A stretch of 44,313 nt of DNA from NCBI GenBank assembly GCA_900016875.1, contig FCNR01000011.1, positions 1 through 44,313 of the forward strand. The letters are read 5' to 3'. Position 1 is the stretch's first letter; every line of letters starts with the position of its first letter. Made by a program: the position numbers and the translations under genes. The stretch comes from Eubacteriaceae bacterium CHKCI004 (GTDB lineage: Bacteria; Bacillota; Clostridia; Lachnospirales; Lachnospiraceae). Shown here piece after piece: positions 35,037 through 43,085 of this stretch. Under the pieces are notes generated by a model. That model saw only the letters and a program-made list of their open reading frames with translations. It was not told the DNA's origin and searched no databases.

Positions 35037-35555
35037 ATGGGTAAAGCATTAATCGTTTATTTCTCCAGAAAAGGAGAAAATTATTGGAATGGTAGTATGA
35101 AGAATCTTGAAAAGGGAAATACCGAGATTGTGGCTGAGATGATTGCGGAGCTGACTGGCGGAGAGCTTTTTGAAGTAAAAAGAATTACAGACTATGCCGC
35201 GGAATATCGCAAATGTGTGGAGGAAGCGAAGGAAGAATTCCAGACCGGCGTCCGTCCGGAGATTAAGACATTTAAGGAAAGTATTGATGATTATGATACC
35301 GTTTTTGTCGGCTTTCCAAACTGGTGCGGTACCATGCCGATGGTAATGTTTACTTTTCTGGAGCATTATGACTGGTCCGGCAAACGAATTTTCCCATTCT
35401 GTACCAATGAAGGAAGCGGCATGGGAAGAAGCGAGGACGACCTTAAGAAGAGTTGTCCGGGAGCGACCATAGGAAAAGGACTGTCCATTCACGGCGCGGA
35501 AGCCGCACAGTCCCGCGATAAAGTGGAGGACTGGGTGAAAAACACGCGGCAATGA
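35037..35555 (+). CDS. Flavodoxin
   Basis: 172 residues; AGAGGAAT lies before the ATG. KALIVYFSRKGENY is the first strand and phosphate loop (atypical Arg-Lys-Gly, common in clostridial flavodoxin-like reductases). Next are GNTEIVAEMIAELTGG, then DTVFVGFPNWCGTMPMVMFT (ring-binding loop) and FPFCTNEGSGMGRSEDDLKK. It binds FMN and carries electrons, or reduces quinones, in the cytoplasm. It is complete and the length is normal. It lies 68 bases after the damaged SDR gene and 31 bases before a LysR gene in the same direction, so they are probably co-transcribed. Confidence 0.9.
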   Translation: MGKALIVYFSRKGENYWNGSMKNLEKGNTEIVAEMIAELTGGELFEVKRITDYAAEYRKCVEEAKEEFQTGVRPEIKTFKESIDDYDTVFVGFPNWCGTMPMVMFTFLEHYDWSGKRIFPFCTNEGSGMGRSEDDLKKSCPGATIGKGLSIHGAEAAQSRDKVEDWVKNTRQ

Positions 35556-35586
35556 GCGCTGCATATGCAGACAGGAGGTGGTCTCA

Positions 35587-36480
35587 TTGCTGTTTCGGCA
35601 GATGAAATATTTTGCCGCCGTGGTGGACTGCAGCAGCTTTACAGAGGCGGCAGAGCAGTGTTACATTTCCCAGTCAGCCATCTCCCAGCAGATTCAGGCT
35701 CTGGAAAAGGAACTGGGAGTAACCCTGCTTCACCGGGAGAACCGGAGATTTTCCCTCACTCCGGCGGGAGAATATTTCTACAGTCAGAGCAGGGGAATCC
35801 TCGCGGAAGTGGAGCGTGTAAGCAAGGAAACCATCCGTATCGGACAGGACGATGAGCTGAGGCTCCGCATCGGGTATCCACGCTGTTACAGCGGTCAGGA
35901 GCTTTATCAGGCGGTGGCGGAATTTTCCCGTATATATCCGGAAGTGTCCATTCACATTGTTAATGGAACTCACGAAGAGCTTTATGATCTGCTGCGGTTC
36001 AGCGGTGTGGATCTGATCATCAACGATCAGCGTCGGGCGTTTTCTGACCGGTATGTGAATTATCAGCTTCTGCAGTGCATTTGCCATGCGGAAGTTTCTG
36101 CCGGCAGTTCCCTCTCTGAAAGGGAGTTTGTGGAGATTGACGACTTGAAACACATGAGCTGTATTCTGGTTGCCTCCAGAGAACAGCAGAACACGGAAGA
36201 AGAATATTTTAAAAATACGCTGGGCTTCGGCGGTAGCTTTCTTTTTGCGGAGAATCTGGAGGAAGGCCGTCTTATGGTGGCGGGCAACCGGGGATTCCTT
36301 CCTGTAGAGAGCGTCGGCACTCTGCCGCCTGCCGGCCCGGCCATACGGCGAATCCCCATTGTCCGGAACGGACAGCCTCTCCGTAGAAATTACTGTGTGT
36401 TCTGGCTCAAAGAACGGGGAAACTATTATATGGAAGAATTTGCGGCGATTCTGCGGGAACTGCTGTGCGTAGACTCGTAA
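35587..36480 (+). CDS. LysR-family transcriptional regulator
   Basis: 297 residues from the TTG at 35587, seven bases after AGGAGGT; an upstream in-frame GTG lies within that ribosome site. The N-terminal helix-turn-helix is LLFRQMKYFAAVVDCSSFTE then AISQQIQALEKELGVTLLHR. The co-inducer domain (about 90-297) begins LRIGYPRCYSGQELYQA. It probably controls the SDR/flavodoxin genes upstream and the dehydrogenase that follows one base after its stop. The ligand is unknown. The palindrome at 34042 is a possible binding site. Confidence 0.92.
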   Translation: MLFRQMKYFAAVVDCSSFTEAAEQCYISQSAISQQIQALEKELGVTLLHRENRRFSLTPAGEYFYSQSRGILAEVERVSKETIRIGQDDELRLRIGYPRCYSGQELYQAVAEFSRIYPEVSIHIVNGTHEELYDLLRFSGVDLIINDQRRAFSDRYVNYQLLQCICHAEVSAGSSLSEREFVEIDDLKHMSCILVASREQQNTEEEYFKNTLGFGGSFLFAENLEEGRLMVAGNRGFLPVESVGTLPPAGPAIRRIPIVRNGQPLRRNYCVFWLKERGNYYMEEFAAILRELLCVDS

Positions 36481-36508
36481 AATGAAAGAGGAGGAGTGCG
36501 GGAAAACT

Positions 36509-37513
36509 ATGAAAATATTACATATAGGAAAAGCGGAGAACATGAAACGATATCGTCCGGATACGGACTTTGCCGGGACGGTGGAAGTGGCCGAGATGAC
36601 CATGGGACATACGGCGGAGGAATACGCGGCGGCCATGCCGGATGCCGAGGTTATCGTGGCGGACGCCATCGCCGACGTGCCGGGTGCGCTCATGGAGCGG
36701 CTGCCGGAGCTTAAGATGATTCATTCGGAGGGTGTGGCCTATAACCGCATTGATGTGGAGGCTGCCTCGGCGCGGAATATCGCCGTGTGCAACTGTGCCG
36801 GCATGAATGCTTCCGCTGTGGCAGAGCAGACGATTCTTCTCATGCAGGGCATGCTGAAAAATGTTATAGCTAATGACCGGGCCGTGCGGGAAGGCAGGCA
36901 GATTCTCGTAAAAGAGCAGTATATGGCGGAGGGCAGTCTCAGAGAACTGGCCGATTGTAAGGTAGGACTTGTGGGTTTTGGCGATATAGGCAAGAGTACC
37001 GCGCTGCTTCTGGCGGCCTACGGCGCGGAAGTGTATTATTATAAGCGCCATCGTCTGGAAGCGGAGGAAGAAATGAAATACCACGCTATGTACCTGCCGC
37101 TTTCTGATCTTCTTGAGCTCTGCGACATTATCAGTCTTCATCTGCCGGTCACAAAGGACACAGAAAAAATGTGCGGCCATATGTTTTTTGAGCAAATGAA
37201 ACCGGGTGCTTATTTTGTCAATACATCCCGGGGCGAGTTGGTGGATGATGAAGCGCTGGCGGAAGCCTTAAAGAGTGGGAAGCTTGCCATGGCTGGGCTT
37301 GACACTCTCGATCATGAACCGGTACAAAAAGATCATCCGCTGTTAAATCAACCGGCGGAAGTTGCTGAGAAGATCTTCTTCACTCCACATATCGGCGGTA
37401 TCACTGCATCCAGTTTCCGCCGGGGTTATGCTATGATCTGGGAGAATCTGGAGCGGCTCTCAAAAGGGGAAATGCTGCTTCGGGTGGTGAACCGTCCGAA
37501 AACACTGTTTTAA
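36509..37513 (+). CDS. D-isomer-specific 2-hydroxyacid dehydrogenase
   Basis: 334 residues from the ATG at 36509 behind GAGGAGG; an ATG at 36482 lacks a ribosome site. The NAD-binding fold has GLVGFGDIGKSTALLLAAYG. The catalytic residues are Arg in NTSRGELVDDEAL, Glu in LDTLDHEP and His in FTPHIGG. The N-terminal substrate domain has EGVAYNRIDVEAA and CNCAGMNASAVAEQTI. It reduces 2-oxoacids to D-2-hydroxyacids, or the reverse, with NAD(H). D-2-hydroxyacids are substrates of hydroxyacyl-CoA routes like that served by the activase at 23752, but a link is speculative. The gene is intact. Confidence 0.92.
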   Translation: MKILHIGKAENMKRYRPDTDFAGTVEVAEMTMGHTAEEYAAAMPDAEVIVADAIADVPGALMERLPELKMIHSEGVAYNRIDVEAASARNIAVCNCAGMNASAVAEQTILLMQGMLKNVIANDRAVREGRQILVKEQYMAEGSLRELADCKVGLVGFGDIGKSTALLLAAYGAEVYYYKRHRLEAEEEMKYHAMYLPLSDLLELCDIISLHLPVTKDTEKMCGHMFFEQMKPGAYFVNTSRGELVDDEALAEALKSGKLAMAGLDTLDHEPVQKDHPLLNQPAEVAEKIFFTPHIGGITASSFRRGYAMIWENLERLSKGEMLLRVVNRPKTLF

Positions 37514-37576
37514 ATTCCCGAAGAGAAAACGGCTGCAGAAATGAAAAACTGTGCTGCTAAAATAAAAAATAGACAT

Positions 37577-37646
37577 AAAAAGAACTATTTGCGTTTTTTA
37601 ATGAACACATTTTTGATCAGAGAACTGCGCCGATGGTTCTTTTTTG
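37577..37646 (+). terminator. Probable terminator with two alternative stems
   Basis: GTTCTTTTTT (37636-37645) can pair with AGAAC at 37621-37625 or, more extensively, with AAAAAGAAC at 37577-37585. ACTATTTGCGTTT (37584-37596), resembling the AKR motif, lies in the loop of the long form. The rest of 37514-37824 shows only a TATAAT-like box near 37784. Confidence 0.45.
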
Positions 37647-37824
37647 TTTTGCAGTACATTTAGATGAGAGTATAGGAAAGATGAGCGGATATGGGCGGAA
37701 AGTCATCAGATTCCGCACCGGCGAAAACCACAGGGTATATACTCACTCAACTTATTGTTTCTTCAATCCTGCAAGCAATGGTTTTATAATATTATCATAC
37801 AGGATCAGGAAAGGAGAAATTATC

Positions 37825-38970
37825 ATGCAGAAATTTGTTTATGAATATGCAACGAAGGTTTATTTTGGAGAGGGAGCTGCTAAAGAATACCTGGCGGCGG
37901 AAGTTTCCGGATACGGAAAAAATGTCATGCTTGCCTATGGCGGTGGTTCAGTAAAGAAAAATGGTATCTATGATGAGGTAAAAAAATATCTGGAAGACGC
38001 AGGAAAGACGGTGACGGACTTTTCCGGTATCATGTCCAATCCAACCTACGCAAAAGTGCAGGAAGGTGCTGCGCTTGCAAAAGAAAAAAATATTGATTTT
38101 ATTCTGGCTGTGGGAGGCGGTTCCGTTATCGATTGCTGTAAGATTATTGCAGCGCAGGCAAAGACGGAAAAAGATCTGTGGGATATGGAAATGAATCAGC
38201 ATCAGTTTCCGACAGAGGTGCTCCCTATGGGAGCCATTGTCACTGCTTCCGGCACCGGCGCAGAGATGAACGGCGGCGCGGTGATCACCAATGAGGAAAA
38301 AGTCATTAAAGCAGGTATGGCGGCAGCCGCTCCGAGATTTGCCATTCTGGACCCGGCATATACCATGTCCGTACCAAAAATGCAGGTGATTTCCGGGGCA
38401 TTTGATACGTTAAGCCATGCCATGGAGACCTATTTTGGCAATTCTGACGCGGATAATGTATCCGATGATGTGGCTCTGTCCATTATGCGAAATACGGTTG
38501 TCAACATGCGGCGTCTTCTTAAAGACATCAACGATATTCAGGCCAGGGGCAATCTCATGTGGGATTCCGCTATGGCAGAGAACGGTATTCTGAAAGTCGG
38601 CAGAGTGACAGATTTTCAGGCTCACCAGATCGAACATCAGCTGGGCGCTTACACGGACTGTAATCACGGACAGGGACTGGCGGTGATTCATCCGGCTTAC
38701 TATCGTCATATCGTAAAAGATGCGGAAGAGAAGTTCAGGAGATTTGGAAAAGAAGTTTTTGATGTGGATTCTGCCGCGGAGAGCGTGGAAGCGCTGGCAT
38801 CCTTTATCAAAGAATGTGGTCTGCCTTCAAAAATGAGCCAGCTGAAATCTAAAACGGAGATCACGCCGGAGCTTCTGAAAAATGTGGCGGATACATGCAA
38901 TATTATCCCGTGTAATCCACGGAAGCTTGAAAGAAACGAAATCTATGAGATTCTGATGGAGTGTATGTAA
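37825..38970 (+). CDS. Iron-containing alcohol dehydrogenase (butanol dehydrogenase-like)
   Basis: 381 residues from the ATG at 37825, with AAAGGAG upstream. An in-frame upstream ATG near 37633 reads through a terminator and is rejected. FVYEYATKVYFGEGA is the typical opening of BdhA/YqhD-like enzymes. AVGGGSVIDCCKIIAAQA is the nucleotide-binding GGGS loop. TASGTGAEMNGGAV and GAFDTLSHAMETYF follow; metal ligands are expected at the His of LSHAME and in HQIEHQLGAYTDCNHGQG. It reduces aldehydes to alcohols with NAD(P)H, which fits the surrounding AKRs as aldehyde disposal. The gene is intact. Confidence 0.93.
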   Translation: MQKFVYEYATKVYFGEGAAKEYLAAEVSGYGKNVMLAYGGGSVKKNGIYDEVKKYLEDAGKTVTDFSGIMSNPTYAKVQEGAALAKEKNIDFILAVGGGSVIDCCKIIAAQAKTEKDLWDMEMNQHQFPTEVLPMGAIVTASGTGAEMNGGAVITNEEKVIKAGMAAAAPRFAILDPAYTMSVPKMQVISGAFDTLSHAMETYFGNSDADNVSDDVALSIMRNTVVNMRRLLKDINDIQARGNLMWDSAMAENGILKVGRVTDFQAHQIEHQLGAYTDCNHGQGLAVIHPAYYRHIVKDAEEKFRRFGKEVFDVDSAAESVEALASFIKECGLPSKMSQLKSKTEITPELLKNVADTCNIIPCNPRKLERNEIYEILMECM

Positions 38971-39033
38971 TCGTTTCAGGATGAATCCATACGACAGATC
39001 AGCATAATATTTTCGACGAAGTGAGGTGGAAAA

Positions 39034-39987
39034 ATGAAGCGGGCGATATTGTTTTGTTTAATGGCAGGTACGCTGCTGCTGGCAGCGGGATGCGGCGGCA
39101 CAGCAGACAATAAACAAAATATGGCGGAAGAAACCAGCGGAGCCAGTACGGCGGCCGGAGACAGCAGCTCAACAGCGGACGAGATCCTTACTGCGCCGGA
39201 AAGTACATCGACCGGCTCTGCATCAGACAGTACCGCCGCTGTGGCGGAAAACAGCTCAGCTTCCGTGACGGAAGGTACTGAAGAATATCGGGGATTTCTC
39301 ATGGATAACGTGCTTCATTCGGAGAATGATGGCGATATTCATTATCATCTGTATGTGCCGGACAGCTATGACGGCAGTGAGCCGTACGCCATTTTCTTCA
39401 CGCTTCCCGGATATGAGGGACTGTATTTTCAGGGCGTGGGGGAGAATCTTTACAGCGAGAACTTTGCCTTCACGGCACAGGAATATAATCCGAAGATGAT
39501 CGTTGTGGCTCCACAGCTGTCGGATTGGGGAGAGACCTCCGCTGACCAGACCATTGCTCTGGTGGAATATTTCCTCGCCAATTATAATATTGATGAGGAT
39601 AAAGTGTATGCGGAAGGATTTTCCGGCGGAGGCGAGACCATGTCGCTGGTGATGGAAAAACGTCCGGAGCTTTTTACTGCCTATCTCCAATGCAGCTCGC
39701 AGTGGGACGGCGACTATGAACCGGTGGCTGAGAGCCGGACGCCGGTCTATCTGGCGGTGGGAGAGAGCGACGAGTATTACGGACAGGAGCCTTCCCGGGA
39801 AGCCTATGAGAATCTGTACAATCTGTACCGGGAGCAGGGACTTTCCGATGAGGAAATCGGGGAACTGCTGGTGCTGGACGTAAAAGACGCAGAATATTTT
39901 GAGAGCCGTGGCATGACCAATCAGCATGGAGGCGGCGGACTTTTCGCCGAGGACGAAGATATCATGGGATGGCTTTTTGGCAAATAG
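39034..39987 (+). CDS. Lipoprotein alpha/beta hydrolase (PHB-depolymerase/esterase type)
   Basis: 317 residues; GAGGTGG precedes the ATG. The signal ends in LLAAGC, so the Cys in CGGT is lipidated. A Ser/Thr/Ala-rich linker (about 30-85) leads to the hydrolase. YHLYVPDSYDGSEPYAIFFT and LPGYEG form the first strand and oxyanion loop. VYAEGFSGGGETMSLV has the nucleophile Ser, YLAVGESDEYYG the probable Asp, and MTNQHGGGG the His. It is a relative of the hydrolases at 4261 and 13632. It immediately precedes the AKR at 40170, as in the 12139/13632 pair but in the other order. The substrate is unknown; it would act outside the cell. Confidence 0.85.
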   Translation: MKRAILFCLMAGTLLLAAGCGGTADNKQNMAEETSGASTAAGDSSSTADEILTAPESTSTGSASDSTAAVAENSSASVTEGTEEYRGFLMDNVLHSENDGDIHYHLYVPDSYDGSEPYAIFFTLPGYEGLYFQGVGENLYSENFAFTAQEYNPKMIVVAPQLSDWGETSADQTIALVEYFLANYNIDEDKVYAEGFSGGGETMSLVMEKRPELFTAYLQCSSQWDGDYEPVAESRTPVYLAVGESDEYYGQEPSREAYENLYNLYREQGLSDEEIGELLVLDVKDAEYFESRGMTNQHGGGGLFAEDEDIMGWLFGK

Positions 39988-40169
39988 CACATCGACGCCG
40001 ACCGCCGGGAGGGACTTCAGGAGCCGGAAAAAGAAGAGAGAATCGGTACGAATTATATCCGCTGATGAAGTGTTTTTACAAGCTATATTTGATGCTGCAT
40101 TGTTTTCACCGGTTATATTTGCCGGCACATTTTTTCCAAATATAAGATAAAAAGCAGAGGAGAGTAATT

Positions 40170-41273
40170 ATGATCTACAAAAAGTTTCAGGACATCAGCC
40201 TTTCCCGGCTGGGCATGGGCAATATGCGGCTTCCGGTCAGCCGGGGGCGGATTGACGAAAAGAGAGCGCAGGAGATCATCGACTACGCCATGGCGCAGGG
40301 CGTCAATTATTATGATACTGCTTACGTGTATCATTCAGGCGAGTCAGAGTCTTTTCTGGGGAAGGCGTTGAAAAAATATCCCCGGGACAGCTATTATCTG
40401 GCGACGAAGTTTTATGTGATGGCGAACCCGGATATAGAAAAGGTTTTTGAGGAACAGCTGAGAAAACTGGACACAGACTATATTGATTTTTACCTGCTTC
40501 ACTGTGTCAATGAGGAGACCTGCGACGCGTATATGAAGCCGGAGAGAAAATATCTTGATTTTCTTATGGAACAGAAGGCGAAAGGAAGAATCCGCCATAT
40601 CGGTTTTTCGTCCCACGGAAAGCCGGCGACACTGGAGAAATTTTTAAACTGGAGCGACTGTTTTGAGTTTGTGCAGATTCAGCTCAATTATCTGGACTGG
40701 ACCATGCAGGACGCCAAAAAGCAGTATGAGATCATCACAGAGCACGGACTGCCTGTGTGGGTCATGGAGCCGGTGCGCGGCGGAAGACTGGTGTCTTTGG
40801 GCAGAAAATACGACGATATGCTGCAGGCGGCGAAACCGGAATGGTCAGTGCCGGCGTGGGCTTTTCACTGGCTTATGAGCCTTGACAATGTGACTATGAT
40901 TCTGAGCGGCATGAGTGATATGGATCAGATCAGAGATAATGTGGCGACATTTGCCAAAGAGGAACCGCTGACAAAAGAACAGGCGATGCTTCTCATGAAT
41001 ATTGCGGCCGGTTATCAGTCGAAGCTGGCTGTTCCGTGTACCGCCTGCCGCTACTGCTGCGACGGCTGTCCGGCGGGCATTGATATACCGGTCTGGATGA
41101 ATCTCTATAATGAGCTTTCCCTCACAAAAGACAGAAAACGCTGGGAGGAAGCCATGAAGGCGGAGAACGGTCCGGTGGAATGTATCGGATGCGGCCAGTG
41201 TACCAGTCATTGTCCGCAGAGTATCGATGTGCCGGGATATATGGGCAAGCTTCTTGACGCAGCGCCGCTATAA
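40170..41273 (+). CDS. Aldo/keto reductase with C-terminal 4Fe-4S ferredoxin domain (second copy)
   Basis: 367 residues; AGAGGAG lies before the ATG. It is a paralogue of the gene at 12139. LGMGNMRLPVSRG opens the barrel. NYYDTAYVYHSGESES has the catalytic Asp/Tyr, LATKFYV the Lys, and FYLLHCV the His. The Cys clusters CTACRYCCDGCPAGIDIP and CIGCGQCTSHCPQSIDVP bind iron-sulfur centres. It follows the lipoprotein hydrolase by 182 bases that hold nothing recognisable and precedes the secreted Ig/flavodoxin gene by 34, so co-transcription with the latter is likely. It probably reduces a carbonyl or enoate compound. Intact. Confidence 0.92.
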   Translation: MIYKKFQDISLSRLGMGNMRLPVSRGRIDEKRAQEIIDYAMAQGVNYYDTAYVYHSGESESFLGKALKKYPRDSYYLATKFYVMANPDIEKVFEEQLRKLDTDYIDFYLLHCVNEETCDAYMKPERKYLDFLMEQKAKGRIRHIGFSSHGKPATLEKFLNWSDCFEFVQIQLNYLDWTMQDAKKQYEIITEHGLPVWVMEPVRGGRLVSLGRKYDDMLQAAKPEWSVPAWAFHWLMSLDNVTMILSGMSDMDQIRDNVATFAKEEPLTKEQAMLLMNIAAGYQSKLAVPCTACRYCCDGCPAGIDIPVWMNLYNELSLTKDRKRWEEAMKAENGPVECIGCGQCTSHCPQSIDVPGYMGKLLDAAPL

Positions 41274-41307
41274 TACAGATAAAAATGTAAAGGAGGTACA
41301 TGGGAAC

Positions 41308-42077
41308 ATGAAAATGAGAAAAGCGGCGGGATTGCTGCTGACCTTTGCGCTGGTTTTTGCCGCAGCTTTCAGCGACATGTCCGCGGAAATACAGGCAGCG
41401 TCAAGAATCCGTCTGAACCGGAACACGCTGACCATGACAAAGGGCGAGCGCTTCCGTCTCAGGGTGCGGAACCTTCCAGAAGGAGCCAGAGTAACCTGGA
41501 AGTCTTCCAATCGCAGGCGAGCTACCGTATCACAAAATGGCGTAGTGCGGGCCAGAAAGGCAGGAACCGTCACCATACGAAGCCGGGTACGTTTTGAGAG
41601 AGACGGAGAGAGACGGACGAGGACCCTTACCTGCCGGGTGCGCATCAACAAAAAATCTGCCCGCACCAATTCGCTGGTCGTATATTTTTCCATGCCGGAA
41701 ACAGATGAGAACACTTCAAATGTGGATGCAGCCACCGGCGCAAGCATCACCACATCCGGCGGTAGAACCATGGGAAATGTACAATATGCGGCGTCAGTAA
41801 TCCGGGAGCGTACCCACTCGGATATTTTCCGCATTCGTCCGCAGGTGGCATATCCAACCAGACATACTCCGCTTGTCAATCAGGCGTCCAGAGAGCAGGA
41901 TCAGGATGCCCGCCCGGCCATCAGAAACCGGCTGAGAAATCTGTCTCAGTATGACACGATTTATGTATGCTATCCAATCTGGAACCAGGTGCGACCGTAT
42001 CCGACGACGGTCTGTCCATTTACCGGGATAATATCGGACGCAGTCAGTCAAGGATTATCAACTGGCTGAATCAGTAA
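41308..42077 (+). pseudogene. Secreted Ig-like (BIG2)/flavodoxin protein with deletion and frameshift
   Basis: From the ATG at 41308, with AAAGGAGG upstream, a signal peptide (GLLLTFALVFAAAFSDMSAE) is followed by a BIG2 domain (SRIRLNRNTLTMTKGERFRL to RVRI). A flavodoxin-like domain then follows: NSLVVYFSMPETDENTSN, MGNVQYAASVIRERTHSDIF, SQYDTIYVCYPIW. Just after, near 41985, the frame changes. The annotated frame ends at 42069. In another frame, ATVSDDGLSIYRDNIGRSQS then RIINWLNQ and a stop at 42077 form the true C-terminus. The deleted part (about 45-55 residues) includes the second flavin loop. The bases GAACCAGG fit both flanks in their different frames. An extracytoplasmic flavodoxin is unusual; this copy is probably dead. 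Confidence 0.8.
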
Positions 42078-42915
42078 GGAAGTATTCCAGAAATTTATGA
42101 TATATTTTTTCCAAATCAGACGGATATGCCAGATAAAAAGTGACGCTGGCTTCCGGGTCAGATATAGGGATATTAACGCGGTTTGGAACTTCTCCTTCCC
42201 TCTCCATCACAAGATCTGTGATGAAAGAGGGAAGGGCGGATGCTCTGACCAGTTCCCCTAAAGCAGAGGCTTCCGTCTGGATGAGAAAGTGCGTGTCAGG
42301 CATTTCTTTTTCCAGAGCCTTTTTCCAGAAACCGATGCCGGAATATAAAAGCATAGTCTCGCCGTTCAAATCCCGGAGACGCAGCGTTTTGCTGCCGGAA
42401 AGGGCATGTGCCGGAGGCAGGGAGAAAAACAGATGCTCTTCCATGTATCTGCGGCACCGGATTCCATCTTCTTTCACTTCAAATGGAAGAAATATAAACT
42501 GATAAGTGCCGTCCAGCACTCCCTGAAGAAGCTTTTCCTCCTCCTTCATCTCTGAAGAAATTGTCATGGCAGGATACAGACTGGAAAGGGCAGGGAGAAT
42601 CTCCCAGAGCGGCATCGGAGCACAGGAGCCCACACGGATGGTCCTCCTGCTCAGATCAAAGGCCCGCAGATGGTCGATCATATCCTGTGACTGCCAGAGA
42701 ATCTTTCTGGCATAATCTACAGCCATTTCGGCGTTCTCATTCAGTTCAATTTTATTTTTATGACGGGTAAACAGTGGAACCTGCAGTTCAGCTTCCAGCT
42801 TCTGCATGGAACGGCTCAGAGCCGGCTGGGAAAGATGAAGCTTTTCCGCCGCCGCAGACAAAGTCCCGCATTCTGCCACGGTAATCAGCTGCTCCAGCTG
42901 GTGTAATTCAAACAT
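42058..42915 (-). CDS. LysR-family transcriptional regulator (divergent from AKR)
   Basis: 285 residues from the ATG at 42915-42913, with GGGAGGA upstream. The N-terminal helix-turn-helix is FELHQLEQLITVAECGTLSA then LSQPALSRSMQKLEAELQVP. The effector domain starts IRVGSCAPMPLWEILPALSS and is complete. It is divergent from the AKR at 43086, the classic LysR layout, and its 3-prime end overlaps the last 20 bases of the Ig/flavodoxin remnant. The shared control region contains a CTATA-N9-TATAG palindrome likely to be its site. It may also control the other AKR genes that carry the same core motif. Confidence 0.92.
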   Translation of the reverse strand: MFELHQLEQLITVAECGTLSAAAEKLHLSQPALSRSMQKLEAELQVPLFTRHKNKIELNENAEMAVDYARKILWQSQDMIDHLRAFDLSRRTIRVGSCAPMPLWEILPALSSLYPAMTISSEMKEEEKLLQGVLDGTYQFIFLPFEVKEDGIRCRRYMEEHLFFSLPPAHALSGSKTLRLRDLNGETMLLYSGIGFWKKALEKEMPDTHFLIQTEASALGELVRASALPSFITDLVMEREGEVPNRVNIPISDPEASVTFYLAYPSDLEKIYHKFLEYFLTDSAS

Positions 42916-42948
42916 AGACGATATCCTCCCTTCGCATATTTACTGTAT

Positions 42949-43049
42949 ATTGTACCATGCCCGCCGGACAACCGCAAGTTTACTATACGTTTTGGTTATA
43001 GTATTCTGACCAATCGGTATTGTACATTTCCCGGGAAAGCTCTTAGAAT
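42949..43049. promoter_or_regulatory. Divergent LysR/AKR control region
   Basis: Minus promoter for LysR: TTGCGG (42977-42972), 17 bases, TACAAT (42954-42949). Plus promoter for the AKR: TTGTAC (43020-43025), 18 bases, TAGAAT (43044-43049). Between them, TACTATA (42981-42987) and TATAGTA (42997-43003) form a palindrome with a nine-base centre containing ACTATACGTTT. This is a typical LysR recognition site upstream of the activated promoter. Confidence 0.72.
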
Positions 43050-43085
43050 GATTGGTGAGATCAAATAACAAAGGAGGCGAACAGC

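Noticed and set aside
37633-37824. Upstream in-frame extension of the iron alcohol dehydrogenase by 64 residues
   Set aside because: It starts inside a terminator-like hairpin and has no ribosome site; the ATG at 37825 follows AAAGGAG and matches the family start.
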